From assembly GCF_001976145.1 (NCBI RefSeq), contig NZ_MOXD01000001.1:372001-436000 (forward strand): 64,000 nt of DNA, in the 5' to 3' direction. The DNA is from Serratia oryzae (GTDB lineage: Bacteria; Pseudomonadota; Gammaproteobacteria; Enterobacterales; Enterobacteriaceae). The notes under the pieces were generated by a model. The model had not been told where the DNA came from. It saw nothing but the letters and a program-made list of their open reading frames with translations, and ran no database searches. Below, piece after piece: positions 45,209 to 54,776 of this stretch (positions within the stretch are counted from its first letter, which is position 1; every line of letters begins with the position of its first letter). The translations under genes and the position numbers were made by a program.

Positions 45209-45814
45209 ATGACGAAACCTATGCATTGCAACGTGGATACACGTGAACATCTGCTCGCTACCGGCGAAAATCTCAGCCTGCGCCTTGGCTTTGCCGGCAT
45301 GGGCCTGAGCGAATTGCTGGCGACGGCGGGCGTGCCTAAGGGGTCGTTTTACCACTATTTTCGTTCGAAAGAAGCCTTCGGCGAGGCGATGCTGCAGCGC
45401 TATTTCGAGCACTATGATGCCAAAATGCAGGCGTTGTTTGGTGATGTAAAACGCGATGCGCGCCATCAGTTACTAAGTTATTACGCTCAGGCCATCAGTC
45501 ATCACTGCCTCAGCGAATGTCATAATGCCTGTTTGGCCGTGAAGCTTTCTGCCGAAGTCAGCGATCTGTCAGAACCGATGCGCCATGCGCTGGAAACCGG
45601 CACTGCGCGCGTTGTTGGTCATCTGCAAGACGCTCTTGAGCGAGGCGTGCGCGAAGGTTCGCTGATTATCGACATGAGCCCGTCGGTAACGGCAGAAACG
45701 CTCTACTCGCTATGGTTGGGGGCTTCGCTGCGTGCCAAAATCCGCCGCTCCGTTGCCCCGCTGACCAGCGCGCTGGATACGATCGAATTACTGTTGCGCC
45801 CTGCACAGCGCTAA
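45209..45814 (+). CDS. nemR: TetR-family redox/electrophile-sensing repressor NemR
   Basis: A 201-residue repressor of nemA and gloA that responds to electrophiles and hypochlorous acid. The TetR helix-turn-helix is at about 12-58 (MGLSELLATAGVPKGSFYHYF). The key sensing cysteine of E. coli NemR (Cys106) is conserved as Cys108 in NACLAVKLSAEV, with Cys100 and Cys104 nearby; the usual C-terminal ligand domain follows. Start is 45209 or ATG 45221. Neither has a ribosome site, and the predicted transcription start is only a few bases before 45209, so the message may be nearly leaderless. nemA follows after 81 bases. Confidence 0.93.
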   Translation: MTKPMHCNVDTREHLLATGENLSLRLGFAGMGLSELLATAGVPKGSFYHYFRSKEAFGEAMLQRYFEHYDAKMQALFGDVKRDARHQLLSYYAQAISHHCLSECHNACLAVKLSAEVSDLSEPMRHALETGTARVVGHLQDALERGVREGSLIIDMSPSVTAETLYSLWLGASLRAKIRRSVAPLTSALDTIELLLRPAQR

Positions 45815-45864
45815 TCCCTTGATTGATTGTGAAAGTACCAGTGAATATTGGTTTTAATACCAAC

Positions 45865-45879
45865 TAGTCGACCGGTCTA
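45865..45879 (+). promoter_or_regulatory. Second NemR-like operator before nemA
   Basis: TAGTCGACCGGTCTA reads TAGACCG on the opposite strand, the half-site also found in the nemR operator. It lies 17 bases before the nemA start. Confidence 0.45.
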
Positions 45880-45895
45880 TTAAATAGGATGCATT

Positions 45896-46993
45896 ATGAA
45901 GATTGAAAAGTTGTTCTCCCCCCTGAAAGTTGGCGCTACAACACTGCCCAATCGTGTATTCATGGCCCCGCTGACTCGTTTACGCAGCATTGAGCCAGGC
46001 GATATTCCAACGCCATTAATGGCGGAATACTATGCACAGCGCGCCAGTGCTGGCCTGATCATTACCGAAGCGACACAGATTTCTTTCCAGGCGAAAGGTT
46101 ATGCCGGTGCTCCAGGGTTGCATACTCAAGAGCAGATTGCCGCATGGAAAAAAATCACCCAGGCCGTTCATGAGAAACAAGGACATATCGCCGTACAGCT
46201 TTGGCACGTTGGGCGTATTTCTCACAGCAGCCTGCAACCGGGCCAGCAGGCACCGGTCGCCCCTTCCGCAATCGCCGCCGATACCCGCACCACGATACGT
46301 GATGAAACCGGTGCCTGGGTACGTGTGCCCACCTCCACCCCGCGCGCCTTGGAAACAGCCGAAATTGCCAGGATCGTCAACGACTTCCGCCAGGCTGCCG
46401 CTAACTCACGTGAGGCGGGTTTTGATTACATTGAACTGCACGCAGCACACGGTTACCTGTTGCACCAGTTCATGTCGCCGGCCTCCAACCAGCGTACCGA
46501 CCAGTATGGTGGCAGCATTGAAAACCGTACCCGCCTGACGCTAGAAGCGGTCGATGCCAGCATCGCCGAAATTGGTGCCGATCGCGTCGGCATCCGGATT
46601 TCACCGCTTGGCCCGTTCAATGGCCTGGATAACGGTGAAGATCAAGAGGAAGCAGCACTGTATCTGATCGAAGAATTGAATAAACGCGGCATTGCCTATC
46701 TGCACATCTCCGAACCCGACTGGGCCGGTGGCAAACCTTATTCCACCGCGTTCCGCGATGCCGTTCGCGCCCGTTTCACAGGGGTGATTGTCGGAGCCGG
46801 CGCTTATACTGCCGAGAAGGCAGAAGAACTGATCGAAAAAGGCTTTATTGATGCCGTCGCCTTTGGCCGCAGCTACATTGCCAACCCGGATCTGGTAGAA
46901 CGCTTCCAGCAGAAAGCACCGTTGAATGAGCCTCATGCCGACACCTTCTATGGCGGCGGTGCGGCCGGTTATACCGACTACCCACCCCTGTAA
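45896..46993 (+). CDS. nemA: N-ethylmaleimide reductase (Old Yellow Enzyme)
   Basis: FMN-dependent ene-reductase that reduces maleimides, nitroaromatics and other electrophiles with NADPH; 365 residues as in E. coli. Family features are [13 protein letters not shown] near 20-32, the substrate-binding [11 protein letters not shown] near 98-108, [20 protein letters not shown] near 176-195 with the flavin/substrate histidine region, and the C-terminal FMN-phosphate loop [13 protein letters not shown] and [16 protein letters not shown] 45896 has AGGA upstream. Second gene after nemR; a NemR-like operator lies between. Confidence 0.97.
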   Translation: MKIEKLFSPLKVGATTLPNRVFMAPLTRLRSIEPGDIPTPLMAEYYAQRASAGLIITEATQISFQAKGYAGAPGLHTQEQIAAWKKITQAVHEKQGHIAVQLWHVGRISHSSLQPGQQAPVAPSAIAADTRTTIRDETGAWVRVPTSTPRALETAEIARIVNDFRQAAANSREAGFDYIELHAAHGYLLHQFMSPASNQRTDQYGGSIENRTRLTLEAVDASIAEIGADRVGIRISPLGPFNGLDNGEDQEEAALYLIEELNKRGIAYLHISEPDWAGGKPYSTAFRDAVRARFTGVIVGAGAYTAEKAEELIEKGFIDAVAFGRSYIANPDLVERFQQKAPLNEPHADTFYGGGAAGYTDYPPL

Positions 46994-47007
46994 GCGACGC
47001 CTTTCTG

Positions 47008-47039
47008 ATACCCAGCCGGCCACGCGTCGGCGGGTATCA
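47008..47039 (+). terminator. Hairpin after nemA
   Basis: GATACCC-A-GCCG pairs with CGGC-GGGTATC (one bulged A). The T-tract is weak, so nemA-gloA readthrough remains possible, as in the E. coli nemRA-gloA operon. Confidence 0.55.
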
Positions 47040-47166
47040 TTAGTGACAATGTCACATAAATTTACCCTGCACCACTTTCATTGAATTGCCTTATATGACA
47101 AGGCTATACTAATCCCTGCTTCAATCTACCTGCCGCCCACTGCGGCACAGCCAATCAGAGGAAATT

Positions 47167-47574
47167 ATGCGCCTACTCCATACCATGATCCGTGTCGGTG
47201 ACCTGCAACGCTCCATCGATTTCTATACCAAGGTATTAGGCATGCGCCTGCTGCGCACCAGCGAGAACTCCGAGTACAAATATTCGCTGGCGTTTGTTGG
47301 CTATAGTGATGAAAGCGAAGGTTCCGTAATTGAACTCACCTACAACTGGGGCGTCGACAGTTACGAGATGGGTTCTGCCTTCGGCCACTTGGCGCTGGGC
47401 GTTGATAATGTGGCAGCCACCTGCGACAACATTCGCAAAGCCGGCGGTAAAGTCACTCGCGAAGCGGGGCCGGTCAAAGGCGGCACCACGATTATCGCTT
47501 TCGTTGAAGATCCCGATGGTTACAAAATTGAGCTGATCGAAAACAAACATGCTGGTCAAGGCATCGGCAACTGA
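47167..47574 (+). CDS. gloA: Glyoxalase I (lactoylglutathione lyase)
   Basis: Nickel-dependent isomerase that converts the methylglyoxal-glutathione hemithioacetal to S-lactoylglutathione; 135 residues as in E. coli. Metal ligands are His5 ([10 protein letters not shown]), Glu56 (SVIELTYNW), His74 (FGHLALGV) and Glu122 (YKIELIE). AGAGGAAA precedes ATG 47167. In E. coli it is co-regulated with nemRA; here a 173-bp gap and a hairpin separate it from nemA. Confidence 0.98.
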   Translation: MRLLHTMIRVGDLQRSIDFYTKVLGMRLLRTSENSEYKYSLAFVGYSDESEGSVIELTYNWGVDSYEMGSAFGHLALGVDNVAATCDNIRKAGGKVTREAGPVKGGTTIIAFVEDPDGYKIELIENKHAGQGIGN

Positions 47575-47584
47575 TGTTTCCCCA

Positions 47585-47609
47585 GGGCGCAATTGTGCGC
47601 CCTTCTTTT
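47585..47609 (+). terminator. gloA terminator
   Basis: GGGCGCA-ATTG-TGCGCCC followed by TTCTTTT. Confidence 0.85.
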
Positions 47610-47676
47610 ATCTCCGCTGCATCAAGGCAATAAATTTGTCATAATGCGCGCTGCATTCGATGAAGATAAGAAACTG

Positions 47677-48324
47677 ATGGCCGAAAAAAGTGATCTTAAC
47701 GCCCTGAGTGGCCGTTTTCGTGGGTTTTATCCCGTTGTTATTGATGTAGAAACTGCCGGTTTTAATGCCCAGACCGATGCCCTGCTGGAAATTGCCGCCG
47801 TCACGTTAAAAATGGATGAAAACGGCTGGTTACAGCAGGATGAAACCCTGCATTTCCACGTTGAACCTTTTGAAGGGGCGAATCTGCAACCGGCAGCGCT
47901 GGCTTTCAACGGTATCGATCCGCATAACCCGTTGCGCGGTGCGGTGAGCGAATATGATGCGCTGCACGCCATTTTCAAGGCCGTGCGCAAAGGCATCAAA
48001 GATCAGGGGTGTAACCGCGCGATTATCGTGGCACATAATGCTAACTTTGATCACAGCTTCCTGATGGCAGCCGCTGAGCGCGCCAGCCTGAAACGCAATC
48101 CCTTTCATCCGTTTGCCACCTTCGACACCGCCGCGTTAAGCGGGCTGGTGCTGGGCCAGACCGTGTTGGCCAAGGCCTGTATCGCCGCCGGGATGCCGTT
48201 TGACAGCAGTCAGGCACATTCCGCGCTGTACGACACCGAACAAACGGCCCTGCTATTCTGTGAACTGGTTAACCGGTGGAAACGCCTCGGCGGCTGGCCG
48301 ATCGGTAGCGATCACGCTGAATAA
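47677..48324 (+). CDS. rnt: Ribonuclease T
   Basis: DEDDh 3'-exonuclease that matures tRNA and other stable RNA 3' ends; 215 residues as in E. coli. Exo motifs are VIDVETAGF near 22-30, [10 protein letters not shown] near 122-131 and [12 protein letters not shown] near 179-190, with the general-base His in the last. Basic patches include [15 protein letters not shown] 47677 gives [10 protein letters not shown]; the open frame to 47593 lacks a ribosome site and overlaps the gloA terminator. E. coli lhr, which follows rnt there, is absent. Confidence 0.97.
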   Translation: MAEKSDLNALSGRFRGFYPVVIDVETAGFNAQTDALLEIAAVTLKMDENGWLQQDETLHFHVEPFEGANLQPAALAFNGIDPHNPLRGAVSEYDALHAIFKAVRKGIKDQGCNRAIIVAHNANFDHSFLMAAAERASLKRNPFHPFATFDTAALSGLVLGQTVLAKACIAAGMPFDSSQAHSALYDTEQTALLFCELVNRWKRLGGWPIGSDHAE

Positions 48325-48336
48325 GCGCTATAAACA

Positions 48337-48371
48337 ATTCGGGCGGCACCTGCAACAGGGGCCGCCCGAAT
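48337..48371. terminator. Bidirectional terminator between rnt and grxD
   Basis: ATTCGGGCGGC/GCCGCCCGAAT, 11-bp stem with a 13-nt loop, between convergent genes. Confidence 0.85.
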
Positions 48372-48393
48372 CTATCCGTCAACCCTTTCGCCC

Positions 48394-48741
48394 TCAAGGC
48401 TGCTGCTGGTCTTCCTGCTGTTTGTATTTCTCAGCCGTCTCTTTGATCAACGGCTGCAATTCACCACGTTGATACATCTCAATGATGATATCGCAACCGC
48501 CCACCAGCTCACCGTCCACCCAAAGCTGCGGGAAGGTTGGCCAATTGGCGTATTTTGGCAATTCGGCACGAATATCCGGGTTTTGCAGAATATCAACATA
48601 GGCGAAACGCTCACCACAGGCTGAAAGCGCCTGAACCGCCTGCGCAGAGAAACCGCAGCTTGGCAATTTCGGTGAGCCTTTCATGTACAGCAGGATCGGG
48701 TTGGTCGAAATCTGCTGCTGAATTTTTTCAATCGTCGTCAT
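48394..48741 (-). CDS. grxD: Monothiol glutaredoxin GrxD (Grx4)
   Basis: Monothiol glutaredoxin that carries and delivers 2Fe-2S clusters; 115 residues. The active site is CGFS (29-32) preceded by KGSPKLPS; the glutathione site is completed by NWPTFPQLWVDGELVGGCDI near 69-88. The Gln-rich end EDQQQP is variable in the family. ATG 48741 has AGGAAGC upstream. Flanked by rnt and mepH in the E. coli order. Confidence 0.97.
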   Translation of the reverse strand: MTTIEKIQQQISTNPILLYMKGSPKLPSCGFSAQAVQALSACGERFAYVDILQNPDIRAELPKYANWPTFPQLWVDGELVGGCDIIIEMYQRGELQPLIKETAEKYKQQEDQQQP

Positions 48742-49135
48742 TATTGCTTCCTCAAGCCACATCTTGGCTACGGCTATTGTAGCGGCTGGAACAGTATCAA
48801 GAAAACGCCATCTTTTGCAGGGGCATTAAGGTTACCGGGCGAGCTCTGAAAACCGCACCATTCCGGTTAAAACATACTCACAGAATAACATTTTTAATCC
48901 GACTATTTCACTATTATATTTTCGCCATTGACGGGGATGAATAATAAATCACGCCCTGATTTCCGATGTTTTTTTATACATCAACCGCTTGATATTACAT
49001 CAGAAAAAATGCCATTAACGTTTTCTCACAATATGGATGACTATTTATGAGTTCTCCACTGTTTTATATGGCGAATTTCGGGAATACTGTTACCTATTAG
49101 ATTTCTGTTTTGAGGCCAAGGTTGGTAACGTTGAC
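48742..49135. other. grxD-mepH intergenic region
   Basis: 394 bases, AT-rich, containing the two divergent promoters. No operator, repeat or small gene could be recognised with confidence; an open frame leading into mepH from 49037 is not supported. Confidence 0.4.
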
Positions 49136-49942
49136 ATGCGTTTAATTATTACGCTTTTTGCGCTGTTGTTCTCACAGCTCTTCTTCAATTTGGCGCACGC
49201 TGCGCCAAAGGCACATATTTCCGCCGAGCAGCGTAAAGGCCACGTTAATGAAGCCAGGCCGGACGATCGCAAGAAAAAGAAAGCGGATAAATCCAGCAAG
49301 AAAGCGAAAACCGTTGCACCACAGAAAACAGCAAAAGTAAAAACACAGGCCGATAAAAAAACCGCTCAGGTCAAATCAAAGAGTAAATCTACCCACACGG
49401 CCAGCATCAAAGTGACCCCACCGAAAAAGGGTTACAAGAAAGGCTATGGCCGCCATCGCGAGCCAGAGATGGCCACAGCAAAGCTGGCGAAGCATGAAAA
49501 GCCATTGAAACTCAGCCCTGCGCACAAGAAACGCTATCAGCATGCCAAGCAGACCGCCATGGCCAAACTGATGAGCCAGATGGGCAAACCTTACCAATGG
49601 GGCGGTTCTTCGCCACATACCGGGTTTGACTGCAGCGGCCTGATTTATTACGCCTATAAAGACGTGGTGAAAATCAAAATGCCGCGTACCGCCAATGAAA
49701 TGTATCACCTGCGTGATGCCGCGCCGATCAAAAAGAGCGAGTTGGAGACCGGCGATCTGGTGTTCTTCCGCATTAACAATCGTGGCACTGCCGATCACGT
49801 TGGCGTATATCTCGGTAACGGCAAATTTATCCAGTCCCCACGCACCGGCGAAGAGATCCGCGTCAGCCAGTTGGACAACGACTACTGGCAAAACCATTAC
49901 ATTGGTGCCCGCCGGGTTGTGACACCAAAAACTATCCGTTGA
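49136..49942 (+). CDS. mepH: Murein DD-endopeptidase MepH (NlpC/P60)
   Basis: Secreted cell-wall hydrolase that cleaves D-Ala-mDAP cross-links; 268 residues. A signal peptide (about 1-22, ending AHA) is followed by a Lys/Thr/Ala-rich linker (about 30-125) with no fold, then the NlpC/P60 domain. Catalytic Cys166 lies in TGFDCSGLIYYAY and His221 in TADHVGVYLGNGKF; the third polar residue is further on. The C-terminus ARRVVTPKTIR matches E. coli MepH (YdhO). ATG 49136 is chosen for the signal peptide; the open frame to 49037 would bury it. Confidence 0.94.
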   Translation: MRLIITLFALLFSQLFFNLAHAAPKAHISAEQRKGHVNEARPDDRKKKKADKSSKKAKTVAPQKTAKVKTQADKKTAQVKSKSKSTHTASIKVTPPKKGYKKGYGRHREPEMATAKLAKHEKPLKLSPAHKKRYQHAKQTAMAKLMSQMGKPYQWGGSSPHTGFDCSGLIYYAYKDVVKIKMPRTANEMYHLRDAAPIKKSELETGDLVFFRINNRGTADHVGVYLGNGKFIQSPRTGEEIRVSQLDNDYWQNHYIGARRVVTPKTIR

Positions 49943-49987
49943 TTTATTCCACCCAAGCAACGTCAAGCTTCGGCTTGAGGGGTGGCG

Positions 49988-50021
49988 AAGGGCGGCTGAA
50001 CCCTCAGCCAGCCGCCCTTTC
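49988..50021 (+). terminator. mepH terminator
   Basis: AAGGGCGGCT/AGCCGCCCTT, 10-bp stem followed by TCC; the loop can pair further internally. Confidence 0.75.
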
Positions 50022-50194
50022 CTGCCGACGCTTTAATCAATCAGCTGCTTAACATGCTTTAAACCTTTTTTTCACCAGGAAAGTTGCTAAGATTATTGTC
50101 CATAAAAAACACACAACCATTCTGTTTGCCTCCTTCAGCCACCGGGTTGGAGGGTATCGGAACAATAGTGCTGTATATAAAAAAGGAGAAAGCA

Positions 50195-50773
50195 ATGTCG
50201 TTTGAATTACCTGCATTACCGTATGAGAAGAACGCTCTCGAACCACACATTTCTGCAGAAACCCTGGAATACCACTATGGCAAGCACCATAACACCTACG
50301 TGGTTAACCTGAACAACCTGGTGAAAGGCAGCGAGTTCGAAGGCAAAACCCTGGAAGAGATCATCAAGACCTCTACCGGCGGTGTGTTCAACAACGCAGC
50401 GCAGGTGTGGAACCACACCTTTTATTGGCATTGCCTGTCACCACAGGGTGGCAACGAACCGACGGGTGCTGTTGCTGATGCGATCGCTAAATCCTTCGGT
50501 TCTTTTGCCGCTTTTAAAGAGCAATTCACCGATGCCGCAGTGAAAAACTTCGGTGCAGGTTGGACCTGGCTGGTGAAAAAAGCGGATGGAACGCTGGCGA
50601 TCGTCAATACCTCAAATGCAGCTACCCCGCTGACTGGTGAAGACAAACCGCTGCTGACCGTTGACGTGTGGGAACATGCCTACTACATCGACTACCGCAA
50701 TGCGCGCCCAAAATACCTGGAAAACTTCTGGGCATTGGTCAACTGGGCATTTGTGGCAAAGAATCTGGCGTAA
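50195..50773 (+). CDS. sodB: Iron superoxide dismutase SodB
   Basis: Cytosolic Fe superoxide dismutase, 192 residues. Iron ligands are His27 ([16 protein letters not shown]), His74 (WNHTFYWHC), and Asp and His in [12 protein letters not shown] near 156-161. The Gln in SPQGG near 82 and the C-terminal [15 protein letters not shown] are Fe-SOD features. ATG 50195 has AAGGAGAAAG upstream, close to the E. coli sequence around the start, where the sRNA RyhB pairs; such pairing here is only inferred. The open frame to 50084 is not coding. Confidence 0.98.
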   Translation: MSFELPALPYEKNALEPHISAETLEYHYGKHHNTYVVNLNNLVKGSEFEGKTLEEIIKTSTGGVFNNAAQVWNHTFYWHCLSPQGGNEPTGAVADAIAKSFGSFAAFKEQFTDAAVKNFGAGWTWLVKKADGTLAIVNTSNAATPLTGEDKPLLTVDVWEHAYYIDYRNARPKYLENFWALVNWAFVAKNLA

Positions 50774-50796
50774 CCGCTAGGATGTGATGTGATAAC

Positions 50797-50823
50797 AAGG
50801 CGCAGCATGCTGCGCCTTTATTA
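50797..50823 (+). terminator. sodB terminator
   Basis: AAGGCGCAGC-AT-GCTGCGCCTT then TATTAT. Convergent with ynhF, so it may serve both. Confidence 0.8.
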
Positions 50824-50837
50824 TCTTTGCTATGAAG

Positions 50838-50927
50838 TCAGTTCAATGCTGCGATAAAACCGAAAACAATAATCATTGCTAATGTACAAACGGTGGTGAT
50901 CAACGACATCTTCAAATCGGTATCCAT
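50838..50927 (-). CDS. ynhF: Small membrane protein YnhF (29 residues)
   Basis: The minus strand encodes MDTDLKMSLITTVCTLAM followed by IIVFGFIAALN, a 29-residue single-span membrane protein. Length, the opening M-x-TDLK-x-SL-x-TT and the ending AALN match E. coli YnhF (about MSTDLKFSLVTT...TAALH), also found next to sodB. AGGGAG lies before ATG 50927. Function is unknown; E. coli YnhF is a stress-related small membrane protein. Its conservation here in the same position is good evidence that it is real. Confidence 0.88.
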   Translation of the reverse strand: MDTDLKMSLITTVCTLAMIIVFGFIAALN

Positions 50928-51269
50928 AACGACTCCCTATCAGATTGGCTGTGTTAAGCATAAAATCCACACGATTAATGCGTCAAATCATTTTCACACA
51001 GTTCGTGACTAACATCTTGTTATCATTTCCCAAGTTATAATGCTGAATAGATCTTCCACTTTGCGCCAATATGGGACAAAATCCGCAGTTCACAACTGCG
51101 TACCGGCAAAATGCCCCTCCTGTTCAAGCGGCTTACGATCTCAGCCCTAAAAACTCAGCTTCCGCTTCCCTGGAGAGTCTATATCCAGTGAGACGATAGG
51201 TATACGCAGGCAAACGATTAACATCATACTTACATGCTGTAACATGTGGGTTCAGGAGTCATTCTTTAC
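50928..51269. other. ynhF-purR intergenic region
   Basis: 342 bases. It contains a perfect TATAAT at 51036-51041 without a well-spaced -35 and the PurR operator at 51207-51222. Nothing else recognised. Confidence 0.45.
51207..51222 (+). promoter_or_regulatory. PurR operator (autoregulation)
   Basis: AGGCAAACGATTAACA closely resembles the first purR operator of E. coli (AGGCAAACGTTTACCT) and keeps the GCAAACG half of the PurR consensus. It lies 48 bases before the purR start. Confidence 0.65.
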
Positions 51270-52295
51270 ATGGCAACGATTAAAGATGTCGCCAAGCGCG
51301 CTGGCGTTTCCACCACCACCGTTTCGCACGTCATCAATAAAACGCGTTTCGTCGCCGAAGAAACCAAAGAAGCCGTGAGGGCGGCGATCAAGGAACTGCA
51401 CTATTCACCCAGTGCCGTTGCGCGCAGCCTTAAGGTTAATCACACCAAGTCGATCGGTTTGCTTGCCACCTCAAGCGAAGCCCCCTATTTTGCTGAGGTG
51501 ATCGAGGCGGTGGAAAACAGTTGCTATAGCAAAGGCTATACCCTGATCCTCTGTAATTCGCACAATAACCTCGACAAACAGCGCGCTTATCTGGCGATGC
51601 TGGCGCAAAAACGCGTCGATGGCCTGCTGGTGATGTGCTCCGAATATCCGGATCAGTTACTGGGCATGCTGGAGGATTATCGCCATATCCCGATGGTGGT
51701 GATGGACTGGGGTGCAGCACGCGGGGATTTCACAGACACTATTATTGATAACGCCTTTGAAGGCGGCTATCTGGCTGGCCGCTATCTGCTGGAGCGCGGC
51801 CACCGCGATATCGGTGCAATTCCAGGCCAGCTGTCACGCAACACCGGCGGTGGCCGTCATCAGGGCTTCCTCAAAGCCCTGAAGGAAGCCAATGTAGACG
51901 TGCGTGAAGAGTGGATCGTCCAGGGGGATTTTGAACCCGATTCAGGCTATAAGGCCATGCACCAGATCCTGTCACAAAAGCACCGCCCTACGGCGGTATT
52001 CTGCGGTGGCGATATTATGGCGATGGGCGCTATCTGTGCCGCTGACGAGCTGGGGCTGCGCGTCCCGCAGGATATTTCGGTGATCGGTTATGACAACGTG
52101 CGTAATGCGCGCTATTTCACCCCGGCCCTGACCACCATCCACCAGCCGAAAGAGCGCCTGGGGGAGATGGCTTTCACCATGCTGCTGGATCGCATTATCA
52201 GCAAGCGTGAAGAATCCCAAGTGATTGAAGTGCATCCCAAACTGATCGAGCGCCGCTCCGTGGCCGACGGCCCATTCATCGACTACCGCCGTTAA
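51270..52295 (+). CDS. purR: Purine repressor PurR
   Basis: LacI-family repressor that binds hypoxanthine or guanine and represses purine synthesis genes; 341 residues as in E. coli. The helix-turn-helix and hinge are [20 protein letters not shown] (1-20) and [16 protein letters not shown] near 46-61. The effector domain has the family pattern [18 protein letters not shown] and [11 protein letters not shown], with the purine-contacting region near 190. AGGAG precedes ATG 51270 (13 bases, with the -12 region TTCTTTAC). Its stop overlaps the stop of convergent punR. Confidence 0.98.
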   Translation: MATIKDVAKRAGVSTTTVSHVINKTRFVAEETKEAVRAAIKELHYSPSAVARSLKVNHTKSIGLLATSSEAPYFAEVIEAVENSCYSKGYTLILCNSHNNLDKQRAYLAMLAQKRVDGLLVMCSEYPDQLLGMLEDYRHIPMVVMDWGAARGDFTDTIIDNAFEGGYLAGRYLLERGHRDIGAIPGQLSRNTGGGRHQGFLKALKEANVDVREEWIVQGDFEPDSGYKAMHQILSQKHRPTAVFCGGDIMAMGAICAADELGLRVPQDISVIGYDNVRNARYFTPALTTIHQPKERLGEMAFTMLLDRIISKREESQVIEVHPKLIERRSVADGPFIDYRR

Positions 52296-53236
52296 GCGCC
52301 TGTGCCGGGCACCTCGATGCTGCCCGGTACCTCTTCGCTCAGCCACTCCTGGTTGAGCGTTTCACTGTCCCCTAAGTACTCCAGCAACCAGGCCATCGCC
52401 GGTGACTGCGCATTCTGCTGCCAGGTCAGGCAACAGGCACTGGCGGGGAAAGGTTCATACAGTTGCAAAGCCACCAGTTCACCGCTTTGCACTAACGGCA
52501 GCACGCGGTGCGCGGGCACCATGCCAACACACAGCCCACTGCGCAAACAGTCGACAGCAGAAACCCAATCGGGCACGGTAAGCCGCCGCTGATTATCCAA
52601 AGACCAGGTCACGCGTTTCGGCAAGTTGCGCGAAGTATCCTCAAGCAACAAAGAGGGATAAGGCCGCAATTGCTCGTTGCGCAGCAGGCCGTTCAGAGAG
52701 GCCAAGGGATGTGTGGCACTCACCACGCACAGCCAGTTCATAAAACCCATGTCGCGAAAGGCAAACCCCCCACCCACCGGCACGGCACGCGTGGCACCGA
52801 TCGCCATCTCAGCTCGGCCATCCACCAGCGCATCCCATACGCCGTTAAACACTTCCGGCTGCACCATCAGTTCCACATCGGGAAAGTGACGATAAAAATC
52901 CAGCACCAGTTGGCGGCTGCGCTGCGGCTTGACAATAATATCCACCGCGATTCTTAACTGCCCGCGCCAGCCATTGGCCACCTGCTGGCATTGACGGCGG
53001 GTATCAAGCATTTTTTTGATAACAGTGCGCGCCTCTTTGACAAACAGCACACCGGCAGGCGTCAGTACCACATCACGGTGGCGGCGTTCAAACAGCGATA
53101 CGGCCAACCATTGTTCCAGTTGCCGTACGGTGTAGCTCACGGCTGACGGTACGCGATGCAGTTCCTGTGCCGCCGCGCTGAAACTGCCGGTGCGCGCTAC
53201 CGCATCAACCACATCAAGAGAATATTCAGACCACAT
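52292..53236 (-). CDS. punR: LysR-family purine-transport regulator PunR
   Basis: A 314-residue LysR regulator, orthologue of E. coli YdhB/PunR, which activates the divergent purine transporter gene punC and responds to adenosine/purines. The winged helix begins [20 protein letters not shown] and [20 protein letters not shown]; the effector domain has [16 protein letters not shown] near 93 and [20 protein letters not shown] near 225. The gene overlaps the purR stop by four bases (convergent) and faces punC across 125 bases. Confidence 0.94.
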   Translation of the reverse strand: MWSEYSLDVVDAVARTGSFSAAAQELHRVPSAVSYTVRQLEQWLAVSLFERRHRDVVLTPAGVLFVKEARTVIKKMLDTRRQCQQVANGWRGQLRIAVDIIVKPQRSRQLVLDFYRHFPDVELMVQPEVFNGVWDALVDGRAEMAIGATRAVPVGGGFAFRDMGFMNWLCVVSATHPLASLNGLLRNEQLRPYPSLLLEDTSRNLPKRVTWSLDNQRRLTVPDWVSAVDCLRSGLCVGMVPAHRVLPLVQSGELVALQLYEPFPASACCLTWQQNAQSPAMAWLLEYLGDSETLNQEWLSEEVPGSIEVPGTGA

Positions 53237-53361
53237 CTTCTTTTGCCTTCAATTTTTTTAACAGCACCTAGCAAATATTACCGTTTCACAAGCAGAGATC
53301 CAGCCGGATACACTTGCCGCCGCTAAAAACCTGCAATAAGAAAATGTTAATGAGAAATACC

Positions 53362-54567
53362 ATGCAAAATTTTGGATTTATGTTTTATCTCGCGGGCCTG
53401 AGTATGCTGGGTTATCTGGCAACCGATATGTATCTGCCCGCTTTCAGCGCCATGCAACAGGATTTGCAAATCTCTGCCGGAGCCATCAGCGCCAGCCTGA
53501 GTATCTTTCTGGCGGGTTTCGCCTTTGCTCAACTGGTGTGGGGGCCGCTCTCTGACCATCTGGGCCGCAAACCGGTTCTGCTGCTTGGCCTGGGGCTGTT
53601 TGCGCTCGGCTGCCTGGGGATGTTGTGGGTGCAAAATGCCCTGCAGCTGTGGTCATTACGCTTCATCCAGGCGATTGGCGTTTGTTCCGCTGCCGTGACC
53701 TGGCAGGCTATCGTGGTTGATCGCTATCGCGATGGTAAAGTGAACCGCATTTTCGCCACCATCATGCCGCTGGTTGCCCTTTCTCCGGCGTTGGCGCCAC
53801 TGGTGGGTGCCTGGCTGCTGAATCATCTGGGCTGGCGGGCCATTTTTGCCGTGCTGCTGGGTATTGCCGCTTTATTGATCGTTCCCACCCTGCTGCTGAA
53901 AGAAACGGCCAGAATCGTGCCTTCTGCCGATAAAAAACCCACCCTCAGCTTCCTGCAAATCCTGAAGTCACCGGTTTTCAGCGGTAACGTGATGATCTTT
54001 GCCGCCTGCTCTGCCAGCTTCTTTGCCTGGTTGACCGGTTCACCGTTTATTCTCGGCAATATGGGATACAGCCCGAACGATATCGGCCTGAGCTACGTTC
54101 CGCAGACGCTGGCCTTTTTATTGGGGGGCTACGGTTGCCGCACTGCCTTAAACCGCATTTCTGGCAAAACGCTGCTGCCGTGGCTGCTGATAGCTTATGG
54201 CATAAGTATGGTGGCGTTGTATCTGGTCGCTACGCTAAGTCAACCAACATTAACCAGCCTGCTTATCCCGTTCTGCCTGATGGCCTTGGTCAACGGCGCC
54301 AGCTACCCGATTCTGGTGGCAAATGCCTTGATGCCCTTCCCGAATAACAGCGGTAAAGCCGCGGCATTGCAGAATACCTTGCAACTGGGGCTCTGTTTTA
54401 TCGCCAGCATGTTGGTTTCGGCATTTATCACTCAGCCGCTGCTGGCGACCGTGACCGTAATGGTCGCAACCGTTGTTCTGGCCGCCTTGGGGTACATGAT
54501 TCAGCGCAGGAAGGGAGAGATCGATGGGCAGACAACCCCAGTGGTACATGCTGACTCCATGTCATAA
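53362..54567 (+). CDS. punC: Purine ribonucleoside efflux/uptake MFS transporter PunC
   Basis: Major facilitator of the Bcr/CflA drug-efflux subgroup, 401 residues with 12 predicted helices. It keeps [10 protein letters not shown] near 15-24, the MFS motif [17 protein letters not shown] near 57-73 and [20 protein letters not shown] near 216-235. E. coli PunC (YdhC) transports adenosine and related purines under PunR. ATG 53362 aligns with the E. coli start; ATGs at 53344 and 53350 are alternatives. No clear terminator follows; the next feature is the cfa promoter region. Confidence 0.92.
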   Translation: MQNFGFMFYLAGLSMLGYLATDMYLPAFSAMQQDLQISAGAISASLSIFLAGFAFAQLVWGPLSDHLGRKPVLLLGLGLFALGCLGMLWVQNALQLWSLRFIQAIGVCSAAVTWQAIVVDRYRDGKVNRIFATIMPLVALSPALAPLVGAWLLNHLGWRAIFAVLLGIAALLIVPTLLLKETARIVPSADKKPTLSFLQILKSPVFSGNVMIFAACSASFFAWLTGSPFILGNMGYSPNDIGLSYVPQTLAFLLGGYGCRTALNRISGKTLLPWLLIAYGISMVALYLVATLSQPTLTSLLIPFCLMALVNGASYPILVANALMPFPNNSGKAAALQNTLQLGLCFIASMLVSAFITQPLLATVTVMVATVVLAALGYMIQRRKGEIDGQTTPVVHADSMS

Positions 54568-54642
54568 TGCTCTTGATAAATAGTCACTTAATGAAAATTT
54601 TGGCCGAGCGCGATTTACTGTTGAGTGTGCGCTTCGGCAAGC

Positions 54643-54649
54643 CTATACT
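54643..54649 (+). promoter_or_regulatory. Candidate cfa promoter, sigma-S-like -10
   Basis: GCCTATACT matches the extended -10 preferred by RpoS (CTATACT with preceding C). It lies about 260 bases before cfa. Confidence 0.45.
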
Positions 54650-54731
54650 CGAAACGACCTTTTAAAATAACATCTTTATAGAACTTGCATCGCAATAACC
54701 GTTGTGTACGCGAATAGCGTCACACTTTATT

Positions 54732-54776
54732 TAAGAGGCCATTTTCTCAGGCTTTTATTACGCTGAGGGCCTCTTA
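54732..54776 (+). promoter_or_regulatory. Large hairpin in the cfa leader
   Basis: TAAGAGGCC pairs with GGCCTCTTA, and inside it CTCAG pairs with CTGAG. It lies in the predicted 5' untranslated region and could be a regulatory structure or the punC terminator. Confidence 0.5.
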
